Shown piece after piece: positions 1-13,100 of a stretch of DNA of 64,000 nt. The first letter of the stretch is position 1. Each line of letters starts with the position of its first letter. The translations under genes and the position numbers were made by a program. The notes under the pieces are model-generated. The model made no database searches, was not told where the DNA came from, and worked only from the letters and a program-made list of their open reading frames with translations. The stretch is from Syncephalastrum monosporum B8922 (Eukaryota; Mucoromycota; Mucoromycetes; Mucorales; Syncephalastraceae): NCBI GenBank assembly GCA_000697355.1, contig JNEN01001228.1, positions 124,001-188,000 of the forward strand, written 5' to 3'.

Positions 1-1701
1 CCCTTCACCTTCGCCCTATACATACCGAAGCACAAGCAGGGAGTTCGGCTACACAACTTGCGTCTATACTCATCAAGTTTACAATCTTTCCAACTCTTCC
101 GTCTTCGTCTTCGTTGTCGTGCGGTGTACTCGATTTGCGTCGCAAGGTTTTCGCAAAGAGCTCCGAATCGAGCATGCAAAGAGTGCGGATACTCCAGTGT
201 CTCCCAGCCCAGTTTTCAATGTTGTTAAGTAGCTGCGTTACGAGTGTAGTAGCGAATAAACCCAAAGCAATCATATAAGCGGGGGAGATGTCCGGTGAAG
301 GGCCATGTGCCTGGTAGCTTTCAATGTACCGGAGCAAGCGTTCCTGCAAATAAGGTCGAAGGTAGGATAAAAGTACCGTGAAATTGGAGAGCATAAATTG
401 GATCCAAACAGTACGGCGGTTAGCGCAGTAAATACGCTTGAAAGTCTTTCTCCATGATGGTTTACTGTTGGGAGTATCAACAGCATGATAATCTTGGTGG
501 GCAGATGCTGCTCGGTGCTGATATGTCAGACCATATACGTCATCTTTTGTGAGCAGTCGGCAATAACCCGTCATGATCAAGGGAGTGATCTATCCATAGA
601 ATAAGCTACAATGTACTCAAATGCGCAAAACATTCACTTTACCCAATTAAACGTGCTCCATGATAAAATGCTTGCAGTGGCTTCAGGACTTAGGAGTTTC
701 GTCGCAGTCGGCTATGGAGAGTTAGAAGCGCAGGGAGAGCATCATATTACAAGTTTGTGTACCTGACATACATTGTCAGACAAAGCGACATTATTTTTGA
801 GCGGCGTTGAGGGATCGGGTTCGGATGCTTTGATAATGCCGGGCTGCATGTTTCTCAAATCCAGTGGCTGGGGTGACACACCACAAAAGATAAACAATGC
901 AAGGCTCAAAATGGCGTAGGAATAGACACCGATGGGCCCCGGGATAACTGATTGTGAATGGCCCTGGTCGAACTCTTTCTGGCCACTTCGCCACCACCAA
1001 ATCAGTAGACAAAGCGCATCAGGAAGCATGCACACCGAGAAGAGAAATAAAAATTGTCCAGGGCGACGACTGCACTGGCTATTTCTCTGACAGGCTTGTT
1101 CCATATTTGATGCAAACCAGGAGAACATACCCTGCAATGACGTTATAGAGTCAGCTCAGGATTCATATTCACATACGCTTAGTTACCCAGAGTAAAATGC
1201 GAACTTGTGTTGTTATAAGATGGTTGATACTCCAAAGATAATAAAACTGGTAGAAATGCTGTGTTGACCATCCCAGAGCAATGACTGTTGAAACATATAT
1301 TTGTGCTTGAGCTAGGCGGCGTCGTTTTATTGCAACCGCTTTCTCGAAAATTGCATGCTTCGGTTGAATGTGAGAAAGACCGTCTTCTCCACTTTTATGG
1401 GCAAAATGATAAATGAGGACCACCGAGAAGATGATGATGAGGTATAGGAGCCACGTGACGTGAAGACTTCCAGCAAGAGAGTCTGTTGTTGTGCTGTATT
1501 GTAACCGTTGCTGGTCACTAAAGTGGTCGTAAAACAAGGCGGTCGCTCCGAGGAGTGTCTTGATCGAGCTCGTCGTCCTTCCCAGGAGCCTTCACAGGTG
1601 AGCTTGTAAGATAATTGTCGCACGACATGTTTTCTTTCTCTGCACCTTTCGTACGTTGCTAAAACTGGCGGATTTGCATCTAGCAATGTTGATACGTTCA
1701 T
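1..1701 (-). CDS. ABCC/MRP-type ABC transporter, N-terminal part (runs off left edge)
   Basis: This is the N-terminal part of a full-length ABC exporter of the multidrug-resistance-associated (ABCC) class. Exons that can be joined: about 1537-1169 (hydrophobic TMD0 helices), about 1137-768 (more helices, then a linker), 684-613 (containing SILSWSTFNW) and 589-26 (starting ITPLIMTGYCRLL, the linker-to-TMD1 motif of ABCC proteins, and ending in VGKIVNLMSIDA, a hallmark of the first ABC transmembrane domain). The intron donor near position 25 (GTATGT) shows that the gene continues to the left, so both nucleotide-binding domains lie outside the window. The start codon is not settled; an ATG at 1701 opens a reading frame, but joining it to the TMD0 exon needs an intron I could not place. 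Family members move glutathione conjugates, metals or drugs across the vacuolar or plasma membrane; the substrate here is unknown. Confidence 0.85.
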
Positions 1702-2187
1702 TGATAGTAAATTGATGTAAGTGGATATTCAGCGTAACGCTTTGCGCTTAAGACGTTATCGCGATGCAAAAAGGAAAAGGGAAGGGACTAATGTGGAGAC
1801 AAAATCTCCGGGTTGGTCACTTTTTTTGTAGAGACGCATCGGCGCGTAGTGGTTGCCGTACAACGTTGTATTTGTTTACATGAATCTGCACATGTGCAAA
1901 CGTTTCAAGACCTAAATGTTTGATTTTGCTTTACCCAAAGGGGTACAAATTACCCTCAATTTACGGAGAAATGGGAAATGTGTTACGTAAATTTACATAT
2001 AGCAGGTATGATGAGAAAGCTTGTTGAGCACTGATCTGCTAATAATGACGAGGTTTGCGTGATGTTTTGGATGAAAAAAATGAGAGAATGAAAGCGATAC
2101 ATGTCGACGGCTTATAAATTATGTCGGCCCTCGCTTATATATGTATGGTGGCCAATCTGTGCGATAATGGAGAGCCGCATAAAAAGC
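1702..2187. other. Intergenic gap
   Basis: This stretch separates the 5' end of the ABC transporter from the 3' end of CP2 copy A. It is AT-rich and holds no reading frame or repeat that I can support. It presumably carries the transporter promoter. Confidence 0.5.
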
Positions 2188-4560
2188 TTAATAGCGCAGT
2201 ATGAATGTTGCTGTACCATCTGCACTAAACTGGACCTGAACCTCCATGTCCTCCTCGTCGGGTATCTTTGCAATCATAGCGTCATCAACTCGCACTGTGA
2301 GTTGTACATAACCTCCGTCAGATTTCTTCCTGTTGATACAACGAAGAACGTCCCTGACTGATGCATGTAGGTTTAATCGCTCCTTCAGCTTGCTGACCAG
2401 GTCTTGTTGTGTAAGTGCATCGAGATATATAGCACAGTGATAATCCGAAGCTGGGAAACGCACGAACAAGCAAAGTTCTAACAGACCAACATCCTATTAA
2501 CAATGGTCCGAACAATGTCATTTTCAGACGTACCTGGCGCTCGCTGTCGCTTTTTTGCGACATAGGACGGATCTACACCTACAATAGGCAAGATGGAGGA
2601 GAAAGACGAGGAAGGAGAGGAGGGTGATGGCATAGCATCCTGATGTGTGCCATTGCAGGTGTGTGTGCTGCTGCTGCTGCTGCCGCTGCTGCGTCGTTTG
2701 GTCCCTCGGGACATATATTCTGGAGAAAGGTTGGAATGGGCAGGCGGGGAAGTCAAGGAGGGCATAGGGGGAGGGCATAAGGAGGGTCGCCGAAGAGGGC
2801 TATCACCTGATTGCTGAGCGCTGGAGAAGCTATTTGCAATCGGCGATGGTGTCCTAGATATGATGAGGGAGCTCACCGGCATGGAATTGGAAGATATGGG
2901 AGGCGATCCGGTGCCGTTTGTGTTCCGGTAGCCAGCGGCATCCTTTGTGTAGCTGTCGCGAGGGAAAGGGATGCTGAACTCCTCGGGGATTTCCGAGAAG
3001 ACCGTGACCGGCTGGTTGTTCAGACTGCCTGAAGCAGGGGTGGAGAGCCATAGCTGGCTTTTGTCCTGTCCTATTAAAATGAATGAAGTCAGTGTGGTTA
3101 TCCTTCACAACGGCTGCTTTGTACAAGTACGTGTGCAATAAGGGGTAATCATGTTCAGCCTATTTCAATACCTCTCATTTTCTCCAATTGTCTTTCTAAA
3201 TGCCTCGCGTCATCCTTGTTCTTTCTTTCTGCACCCTGGATTTTGCAGGGGCTTCGGTGAGGAAACAGATAGGTCCCTGCATCTCGTCTGCACATACCTT
3301 ATCCCGGAAAAGTTTAATCTTGCAAAATGTAGATTCAACCGATGCATCTCCTGTATCTTGCGTAGTGACTAGAAGACGGAGTGGTATGCCCTTGACGCCC
3401 TTGATACGTGAGAAATCGGTAGACAAGCAATTGAAGCGGAGGTGAATGGTGGCGCCTTTCTTGCCGTGCCAGTCAAAAGAGACCCGGTCAAAGTAGGGGC
3501 ATCGTAAGTTTGAAACACCATCGCACCGGAGGTCGTCTAGAGCGCGTCGTTGGGTGTGAGGAAAAAATAAGTTCGTGTGGGCTTCTGGCATTGATAACCT
3601 ACCGATATCGATAGCTCTGGCTGTGCTAGGCACCATTTGTTGACTTTCCCAAAATTTCCAATAATTGGGTGCTGTTTTGCGATGCGACTCTTCATGGAAC
3701 ATGATAGTGACAGTCGTCGACATCATTGATTCAGCAGATTCTGAGTCGCGCAGGTGGATCGTGTAGTACTGGCCTATTGATAAGCATGTGTAAATTTGAC
3801 ATTGCTGTTATACAAAATAGACAGCCAGGTTGACCTTTGTTCAGGTACGTCAACGGAGACTCTTCGGATCGTTGCAATGCAGCAGGTGGTGCTGTTTGGT
3901 AGAAGAACAAATCAAGGTTTAAGTTGCCATGATGTCTGGAGCATGGTCTGCACGTTACCTTTCAAAATAACTTCGTGACGCAGGCTACATCCGGGAGGCA
4001 AACAAACACGAAATACATGGTTAGTTTGCCGCATGGGTTACACAAGTGCATTGCTGATCGGGCGCACGAACCCGAGAACAAAGAAATACATACCTAATTG
4101 CTGTGGATGGTGGTGAGGGTGCCAGTATATCATTTGTCGCTGCGGACCCATCTTTAGATTGGTGAAGTGTAGAGTAGTTTATGGCTTGTGATGAGCATAT
4201 GGGCGTTTGTTGTTGCTGACAAGACACAGTGTGTACGTTAGTCGTGGACGAAGCAGCATCATGGGATAGTCGATGTTCTTTGGACTCCTGCCGAGGCTGT
4301 CCACTGTGATTACTTCCGTAAGTATCGTAGATGACTGTATTTATGGGATGGATTGGTCGGTATGGAAACGATAAGGAGGTGTCAGAGTGCAAAGGTAAAT
4401 TGACAGATGGCATCTTGTACGCGTATATGGAGCTGTCATCAGAGAAATCGCGGTGTTTTCCTTCTTCAAATGACGGTCTTTCGAAAGGTGAGAATATAAT
4501 ATAAACTTCAGGATATGTATATACTAACGGGAGAGAAGCAGGATGAGAATGAGAAAGCAT
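2188..4560 (-). CDS. Grainyhead/CP2-family transcription factor, copy A
   Basis: A sequence-specific DNA-binding protein of the Grainyhead/CP2 family, acting in the nucleus. Exons: 4560-4094, 3984-3959, 3891-3835, 3773-3603, 3536-3298, 3235-3172, 3070-2534 and 2477-2188, about 616 residues. The DNA-binding core is recognised by SPLTYLNKGQYY, HRKTAPNYWKFW, FNCLSTDFSRIKGVKGIPLR and FRDKGAERKNKDDARH, all family signatures. The C-terminal exon (FVRFPASDYHCAIYL to the final ILRY) matches the C-terminal dimerisation region of copy B at 21607-24022. Exons of 26, 57, 171 and 64 nt have the same length in both copies. The linker is Ser/Pro-rich. The N-terminus is uncertain: ATGs at 4560 and 4413 are both in frame and a further 5' exon is possible. 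In animals the family controls epidermal genes; in fungi, as I recall, Grainyhead-like factors affect cell-wall remodelling. Confidence 0.88.
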
Positions 4561-6658
4561 ATTATGTACTGCCACTATAAGCGACTGAAAAGACAGAGGC
4601 GAGGTAACGGGATGATTGAGGGAAGTGTCTTTTAAATCAAAATTCAAAAGAAAGGGGAGGAAAACCAATTGCTCGGCGATCCCGAGAATATGCTATGTAC
4701 GCGAATCTAGGAAACATTGACAACACGTGTTTCTCCGCCGGGCTCCTCGTCCTTCCCGATCCGTCAATGCTCAGGCTTCTTACTCTTTTTTGTTCTTATT
4801 TCTCTCCTTGTCGTTCACTCACCATTGCTCATTTTGTGCTGAGAGTTCCCCTGAGGTCCTAATTTTGTCTCCTTTTTCTGCACGAAAAAAAAAAAAAAAA
4901 AAACGGTCGCACGGGCACATAAAGCTCGGCCCTACAATGCACGGGCTCCATCCCTCCCACCCGCCTTTCAGCAGCAGGAAATATGCATCAATTACACTCG
5001 AACAAAGTACGAAGGCGATGTCCCCTTAGGCACACTGCGCCACATGACACTATTTTGCAAAAGCCATAGAACCCACTACTACGCTCATAGAACAGTTTTC
5101 TATCAAGTCAATTAATGTGTATGATCTGTTATCTATGGTTGGCGCGCTTATCCATCCTCCAGCCGACTCGCGGATTATTTTTTTTTTTTTGCTAGATTGG
5201 TTAACTTACTTTAGCAAACATTCTCCCTATGGATAGAATGCGCCGTAGCTGCCGTGCATCCCCTTTTCTTGTGAGCGGTACACACAGCAATTCCAGTTGA
5301 TTATTTTGTTGTGATAATGACGATCATGAGCTGTGCCACATCAGAACGTGCTACAATACATCACATATTTAATATGATGCTTGCTTACAAGTGGGCTTTA
5401 TCGATATTTTACGATTCGCCAATTCTAGGCAGGAACGACATGCTTCCCGACACTCGCGCCCCTTGTATTCCGCAAGTATATGTCTCTCTGTCTACTTCCG
5501 TGAGGAGCTCTAGTAGTACATGTATCTCGAGAGTATGTTTGTTAGATAGAAGTAAGGAGAGCTATACAGCAACTCAGGTAGCATAAGCGATACAAAGCAA
5601 TGAAGCAAAAGCATCCCATATACATATCTATCCAGATACGCAAGTATTATTTGCTACATTCTGCGGCTTAAAGCATACCCGCGTCAGAACAAGTGGTATA
5701 TTGTTCGTCTGAAAGCAAGCATGGATCGAATCAGTATCCTTAAGCATCTCAGCGGCTTCTCATCGCGATCTTTGATACTGATTTAATTATGTCAACAAGA
5801 ATTACTGGACACAGGATTATACTTTATGGCATATGCCATATAGATTTGACAAGACAAGCAACAAGATGATCGGCGGACTCCTTTGAAAGCATATCGCGGC
5901 ACTTTTCTCCTCGTGACCAATTAAGGGTGGAAATCCAAGAAAACACCTCTCGTGACTTGTGTACGCGAATACAGCAGTGCCAACTTGAAAGAGAGTGCAC
6001 CGACAATAATAAAAATTTCGACAAAATTGGTTATGATCAGCATAGAGTTCGAGGGGTGGGGTGCGCAATTCATATCTTTCATACTATTTCGTTAGTATAT
6101 GGGTTATTTTGCAGGACCTGACAACAACACGATGTGTAATTTCCCCACCATGCAGAAACATTGTATAAGGACCCCTTTTGTTTTCTCTTCCAAGGCAGGA
6201 TCCACGCTTTGCAGTAGACTGCACAGAAAATATGTTCATGTCAAACGGCGAAGTATGAATGGACGCCTCATAACCACATTCTCGAAGATTCTTTACATAA
6301 TGTTAATGTATCCTGACGTATATCCTGATGTACATTCTGACTGATAAGAGCAAGTGAACTTCGTCTCTCATCGACTTGAATGATGTCATGTGCCATACGA
6401 CGTTGCATCAGATAAGCTTTTCTGCGGATGCAACGAGCCTCTACCACACTATTTGTTTCCAGAAGCCCCAGTGTATAGTATTTATGTACTTATCGCCACG
6501 ATATCTAATCAAAGCCATTAGGTGGTTATCCGCCATCACATTGTTACTTGCTTGGAAATTTCATAGGATCATCAGCATCTAACACTGCTAACTTATACGA
6601 GGCATCAAGCCTGATCAAGTACGATTTATCTCTTGGTACTATATCGATCTAGAGAAGT
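4561..6658. other. Long intergenic region
   Basis: About 2.1 kb without a gene I can support. It contains a 19-nt poly(A) run near 4886 and a 14-nt poly(T) near 5178. Short open frames here have no recognisable content or splice partners. Confidence 0.5.
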
Positions 6659-9137
6659 TTAGCTCCAACCTCCACCATCGAAACCAACAAAGCCCTAAAA
6701 ATAAAGAGAAGTCGTAAGGTCAATAAGCCCCTTACTCGACAGGTTCATACCGTGAGCAGGAAGACAGGAAAGTACGGTTTTTGCTCGATTTGTGAGCACC
6801 CTATTTCAAAAACGCAGTTGTTAAGAGCATCTCCTTTTTCTCACCATATGCTTACAGTTCCATGCTGATGTTAAACGTCCGTCAATACAGCTGCCTGCAT
6901 CATAGAAGTTGTCAGCTCCCGAGCCATCAAAAGCCCCACGGAAGAAATCCGCTATGATGATAGTTTAGAACGGGTGCCTTTTTGACGTTGACGTAAAATC
7001 ACTTACCTAAGACTGCTTTCTTGCATTCATTGGCACTGCCGAACTTCTTCTGAATGTATCTCTTCAAGCCCTCGTTTTTCATGAGCTCGTCCAGTTTGTC
7101 CAATGCCAAGCAGATAGGGCTCAAAATGCGCGAGACTTGGTTGTACTGAGCAAATAAAGGCCCTTCTTGATAAGCAAATGTCGCTTTTCTCCTAAATCAA
7201 GCAGCTTTTATAAATACCTTGTCAATAAACATTAGGGCGTTCGGCACGTTTTTATCCCCCAAATGGATGACACTACTCCCGATCCAAGTTCCTGCCTTCT
7301 TTTGGGCCTTGAACAGCGTACGGTGCATCTCCCTGGAAACGGCTGGACAGGGCTGAACTCGGTGCAAACCCTGACCTGTCTGCTGGAGTCGGTACGGATT
7401 GGTTGCGCTCAGCATGTCCTGATCGGCCAGCGTCCAGAGCATAAACATATCGTTCAAAATTTCACGCCATAATTTCAATGTCTGGTTCACATAAATGTAC
7501 TGCGTCTCATGGTCATGGCTCAGTGGGTGGCCTTGAGCCCCAGCCATAATAGAGAGTGGATATTTGTCGTCAATGTTCTGTGCATGGAAAAACTCTTCCA
7601 GATAACGAATCATTTTTTCGCAAGGGTCCCTAGTCTCAGTCATGAGTGTCAGACCTTATTTTTTTTCAGCCCTTGAGGATGATGTCCTCTTACCTGTTCT
7701 CGCGTAAATAAGCGTTGTTATCACCTATGCTGTACAGACAATGTCGGATTTCATCTGAAGACAGGAACTTGGAACGATATTTGCGGCTGAGCTGTTCGAT
7801 TGCTTTTTCTTTTCGACGTATACTGGATTGAATCTGCAGGCGTGTTTTTCCCTGCGGTATGATCTCTTGTGTTGCAAGGAGAACGATATCTTCGTGGAGG
7901 ACACCCAAACCACCACGTTCCTTCAAGAAACTATAAACAGTCTTGATGGGCGCGACACAACTAAACCCTAGCATTTCTTGCACGTTTGGAATCATTGAGT
8001 CCTGAATGTACCATATTAGTATCAACCGGGACGCTTAGTCACATGCGTGGGCATACCGAAAGCATGTACATAAGCTTGCCGTAGGCGGATCGCATCTTTT
8101 CGGGATTCATAATCTTGTATCGTCGACCAATCTCAAATATAGTCTGGAAGAATTCTTCGTTCTCATCAAAGGATCGTTCTTCAAAGAGCTCTTGGCCTCG
8201 CTTGTAGTCGCATGCCAGCACGAGACCGGTCAAGACTGCACATAGTTCCTTGATTTGACTGACGACGCGTTTTGCCTTGCTAGTATGTGACTCATTATCG
8301 ATATGGTCAGTGTATTCTGTGACATTCAGTGCGGCTTCCAACCTGTGTTGCGGTATAAGTAACGGATGCATATCAGATCTTGGTGTATAGGACTCACAAT
8401 CGCAGATATTTGCGTTCGTCCATATGAAGCCGCAGAGGGATGTATTTCGCCCTAGAAAGATAACGTGAGCGGCTATTAATGACAAACATTTAAAATTATT
8501 GACCTGTTCTCCATCAACTGAGCAATATTGATCTCTGCGGCACCTTTAGAGACAGGTGTTTTGACGTCCACTTTTGCAGACTGCTACAAAGGTAGCACAA
8601 TCACGGTCACGTTGCATCAGTGAGAGGTAGTTATATATCTACTGATCATTCTCACCTTCTCGACGAGAGTGTCGTCGTCCTCGTCCATGTTGTCGCTTTT
8701 CCCTTCATTTTGCTCGTCGTAGGGCTGAGTTTCGTGCTTTGCACGTTTGCCGGTGCGATGGATCATGCCTGAGAGTCATATAAGTCATTGGGTTTGCCTT
8801 ATGTGAAATAAGAAGGAAGTATACCGAAGCAAACTTCACAGAAGGGCTCGTTGCAATTTTTGCAAAAAATCATGGCCTAAATATGCAACAATAAGTTATA
8901 TAAGGAGTGTTCTGGCAAGGCGCACCAACGAGAGCAAGAGCAAGCATTGCATCGTGGCATCCATCACTCACTCACCCCCTGATCTTTGCATTCAACACAT
9001 AGGCCGTCTTTAGTGTCTGTGTCCTGCTGGGCTGCTGTGTTGTCGTCTTCGTCGATCAGATCGTCAGTGTCCATAACGGAGACCTTGTCCGAAAGAATGT
9101 CGCTCAACTGGTGACGTTTCTCTAAGCCTGAGGGCAT
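6659..9137 (-). CDS. UPF0652 / DUF2009 family protein with B-box-like zinc finger
   Basis: A conserved fungal and protist protein of unknown function (DUF2009, UPF0652). The start at 9137 gives MPSGLEKRHQLSDILSDK followed by an acidic stretch. Next comes a Cys-rich segment split by introns (CVEC, then FCKNCNEPFCEVCFG), which resembles a B-box-type zinc finger. The body includes EIIPQGKTRLQIQSSIRRKE, the motif RVQP, GSSVIHLGDKNVPNALMFID, ADFFRGAFDGSGADNFYDAG and CIDGRLTSAWNWC, in the order expected for the family. The last exon codes GFVGFDGGGWS and stops at 6659. I count roughly ten short exons. The function is not known; the zinc finger suggests protein or nucleic-acid binding, but that is inference. 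It is transcribed divergently from SEC24 across a gap of about 960 bases. Confidence 0.75.
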
Positions 9138-10094
9138 TGTCTGAGCTGACGCGGAATCGTATGCGATGCGGTGAAGGTCGGTCGGGTGCTCTAATAGAAA
9201 GGGAGGATGGCAGGACGGCGAATGAGCGTGTCTCGTGTGTCTGTACGAGTTGTATGAGTTATGTTGTGCTGTCGAAGGCCTGTGTGACGCGATGGCTGAG
9301 AGACAGCGACAAACACAGCACTGCCCACTTTACATATTCTGTGCGCTGAGTACGAAATTTGGAGTGTGATTCGTTTTGAAATTGTGACAACCATAGGCAA
9401 AGTATGCTATACATGCTCACTCAGAGACAGAATCCTTGGGTTTAGTCCCATGATGTTTTGGAATACATAAATTAAAGTAGCAGTATAAGTGCAATACTGT
9501 GTCATATTGTCCGCAAGCTCTATTAGATAATACGTAGACTGTGATAGTACTTTAAATGTGAAGTAGATAGCTCATGCATTCTTCGTTAATCCCGTAGCTT
9601 TCTGATGTGGCCATTTACGCGTCCTCTGGTCTGCCCTATTAATTATTCTGCGTGTCACGGTAGACAAAGCAGCACAATGTATATCACGGTGCCAAATATA
9701 TCCAGTCACTAGAGTAAACTACGTCGTGTATTGAGTGATATGCGCCTTCGGGTGATAATGATAATCGCTACTGGACAACGCCCGAAACACAGCTGTCCAA
9801 TCACAAGACGAACAGTGTACACCGCTACGTGTCGATGGTCAGCAGCCGTCAAAAGGAGCACAGGAGAGTATACAAGGATGTAAACAGGATTGCCTTTAGT
9901 ATATGTATAGATACAGCTGTTGATCTGATTAGGGTAGCGTGTCGTTATGCTCTCATTATTGTAAAGGTCAGCAGTATCTGTACTGAACAAAGACAGGCGA
10001 GAGTATAGACGATTACTCTTTTGCGTAAGTCCGACACAAAGGTGTGGGTGGCCTTGTGTTGCCACGTCGAGCTCACTCCTTTGTTTTACAAGGA
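9138..10094. other. Divergent promoter region between DUF2009 gene and SEC24
   Basis: About 960 bases between two divergent start codons, so both promoters should lie here. I see no clear TATA box close to either start and no supported coding sequence. Confidence 0.5.
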
Positions 10095-10145
10095 ATGGCC
10101 AGCCAGCAGCCGCCATACTCTATGCAGCAGCCACAACACCACCAA

Positions 10146-10176
<31 letters not shown>

Positions 10177-13100
10177 CTTTACCCTCTGGTGCTATGGGGA
10201 TGAGACCTCCTGTGGCTGGGACCGATTCGACTGCTACGCGTCCTCCTGTCCATCCGCCACAGCCGACTGGCTACCGCCCGGCGACGATCCCTCCCGTCCA
10301 AGGCCAAGCGCCCATTGACCCTGCTCGGCAGGCGGCTTCGCCTTTGCGGCCTGCAGGTGCTCCTCCTGTCTCTCTCCAGCAGACAAATGACGCGGTCAGA
10401 CCTGGATTCCAGACGCCTGTCCAGACCTCGAACCAAGCTCTTCCATCGCCCGGTCGTCCCCTCCAATCGCCTTCGATGGGAGCAGCTTACCCCGTCCATG
10501 CCGCTGGTGGCCCTTCTCCTGTGTTGCGTACAGCGTCTGCTTCTCCGGGCTTGGCAGGCCAGCAGCAGCGCCCGGCGTACAATGGCGCTGCTACGACGTC
10601 GCATGCGCCTACCAGCCCTGCAGGCACCCACTCGTCTGTGTCTCCCACTGGCCCTCCTTCCCATGCTGAGCATCACAGACGCAAACGCATGTATCCCCAG
10701 CAGATCACAAATGCCTACATAGATCAGCCCGCTGCTATGCCGCAAACGCCCGCCTATCCTGCTGCTCCTCAAACTCAGAACCAGCAGCAACAGTTCGTGT
10801 CTCCAGGTGCTGCTCCTGCTTATGGTCAGCAGTACCCCCAGCAACAGCCCTATCCTCAGCAGCCTTACGCTTCACAGCCACAGCAGCCCTATCCTCAGCA
10901 TCAACAGCAACAGCAGCAGCAGCAATATTCTGGTTATGATCAGGGTAATGCCATGAATGCCATGACAGCCCAGTTTGGAAACATGTCCATGGGTGCTCCC
11001 CCCTCAGCGGTATTTATCGATCATTATCGAAAGCAATTCTCGACTTATGGCAAATCTTAGATGTCTCAAGCAGTCGCCTTGTCAGGTGTACCTCCTCAGA
11101 TTGCTGATCTCCATTCCCTGCCGCCCAGGCCCCATCTGCCTCCTAACGTAAGTCGTGTAATTCACAATAACTATTATGAAACTGATGCTCCTCTCAGGTG
11201 TCCTTGACCGACTCGCCCTACGCCAACTGCGATGCTTCGTACAAGTGCTGCACAATGAACGCCATTCCCTCAACCGACGCGCTCTTGAAAAAGACACGCG
11301 TTCCTCTGGCACTTGTACTAGCCCCTTATCGAACGACAAGCGAAGGAGAGGTAAGGCTTACCAACGGAAAAGTGATATATATTGACTCGACTTTTTTTTT
11401 ACTTATTTTAGGATCCTGTTCCAGTCATTTCGGATAGTGTCATTGCACGTTGTCGCCGCTGTAGGACATATATTAACCCGTATGTGACGTTTGTCGAAGG
11501 CGGTCAACGCTGGAAGTGCAACATGTGCTATTTGTTGAACGATGGTAAATATCTGTGTGTACATGAGTGACATCTCTAAGCATTCACGCATAGTGCCTGC
11601 TGCATTTGATTATGATTCTGCTACCCAAACACCCACTGACCGATGGAAGCGTGCCGAACTTAACTATGGCTGCGTTGAATTTGTTGCACCCACTGAATAT
11701 ATGGTAAAGCAACATATCGACAGCAGCAAACATGACTCTAATTCGCAACGTGATAGGTTCGCCCACCGCAAGCACCTGCCTACGTGTTTGTGATTGACGT
11801 ATCTTACTCGGCCATTCAAAGCGGCATGGTGGCTACGGCGGCGCGCACCATTCTGGACTCACTGGATCGTATTCCCAACAAGGACAATCGCACAAAAGTC
11901 GGCATCATCACTGTTGATAGCTCGCTGCACTTCTACAACCTCGATCCCAAGAGAACAGAACCTCAGATGCTCTTGGTGTCCGATCTCGACGACGTGTTTT
12001 TACCCCAGCCTTCGGACTTACTTGTGAACCTTACCGAGAGTATGTCTAGCATTCAGTCGCTTTTGGAAAAGCTTCCCAGCATGTTCAAGGAGACAGTGAA
12101 CGTTAACAACGCTTTGGGAAGCGCTTTGCAGGCTGCTTTTCAAATGGTGGTAAGTACTCGCTTCGCGTCCATTATTGTCAGAAGCGCTCATGGGGTTACA
12201 GTCATCTTTTGGAGGTAAAATCATCTGTCTCCAGTCCACTCTTCCAAACCTGGGTACGGGTGCCCTGAAGCCACGCGAGGACGTCAAGCTCTTGGGTACA
12301 GCAAAGGTAAGAAATAAGAAATGAATGGAAAAAATAAAGCTCATTTATCGGTGCGGATGTAGGAAACGACTTTGCTGAATGCAGCTTCTCCCTTCTACAA
12401 ATCCTTTGCGGTCGACTGTTCACGATCGCAAGTTGCCTGTGACATGGTCGTCTTTGGCGGACAGTACTCAGACGTCGCTACACTCAGTTGCTTGCCGCAC
12501 TACACGGGAGGTCAGACATACTATTACCCCGGTTTCAATGCGAGCCGGACAGAGGATGCGCTCAAGTTCGCGCATGAGTTCTCTGAGTTGCTGGCCGAGG
12601 AGATCGGCCTTGAGGCTGTCATCCGTATCCGTGCGTCCCGCGGCGTTCGGATGAGCGCATTCCATGGCAACTTCTTTATTCGGTCGACTGATCTACTAGC
12701 GCTGCCGAACGTGCCCCGCGATCAATCTTATTGTGTCGAAGTAGCTATTGAAGATGACATCAAGTCGCCTACCGTATGCTTCCAGACCGCTTTGTTGCAT
12801 ACTACGTGCCATGGTGAACGCCGTATCCGCGTTGTCACGTTGTGTATACCTGTCAGCAACTCCATGTCCGAGATATATGCCAATATTAATGAACAAGCAG
12901 TTGCAGCTTATCTCGCCAACAAGGGTAAGTCAGCATATTCCTGAGCTCTAAACATGACTAACTCGGCTGCTACAGGTGTGGAGCGTGCACTCACCTCCAA
13001 GTTGGACGATGCACGAGACGCAGTGGTTAACAAAATGGTTGACCTGCTTGGCGTGTATAAGTCCCACGTTCTGGGCTCTGGTCCCGGCTCTACTCCCCAG

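Noticed and set aside
4727..5029. Plus-strand 100-codon frame upstream of CP2 copy A
   Set aside because: Ser/Phe/Lys-rich, runs through a poly(A) tract, has no splice partners and no recognisable content.
5734..5745. GTATCCTTAA as a second U12-type donor
   Set aside because: It lies in an intergenic region with no coding exon on either side and no matching branch site in range.
10179..10844. A long Arg/Ser-rich frame opposite SEC24 exon 1
   Set aside because: Reverse complement of the Pro/Gln-rich low-complexity tail; composition explains it.
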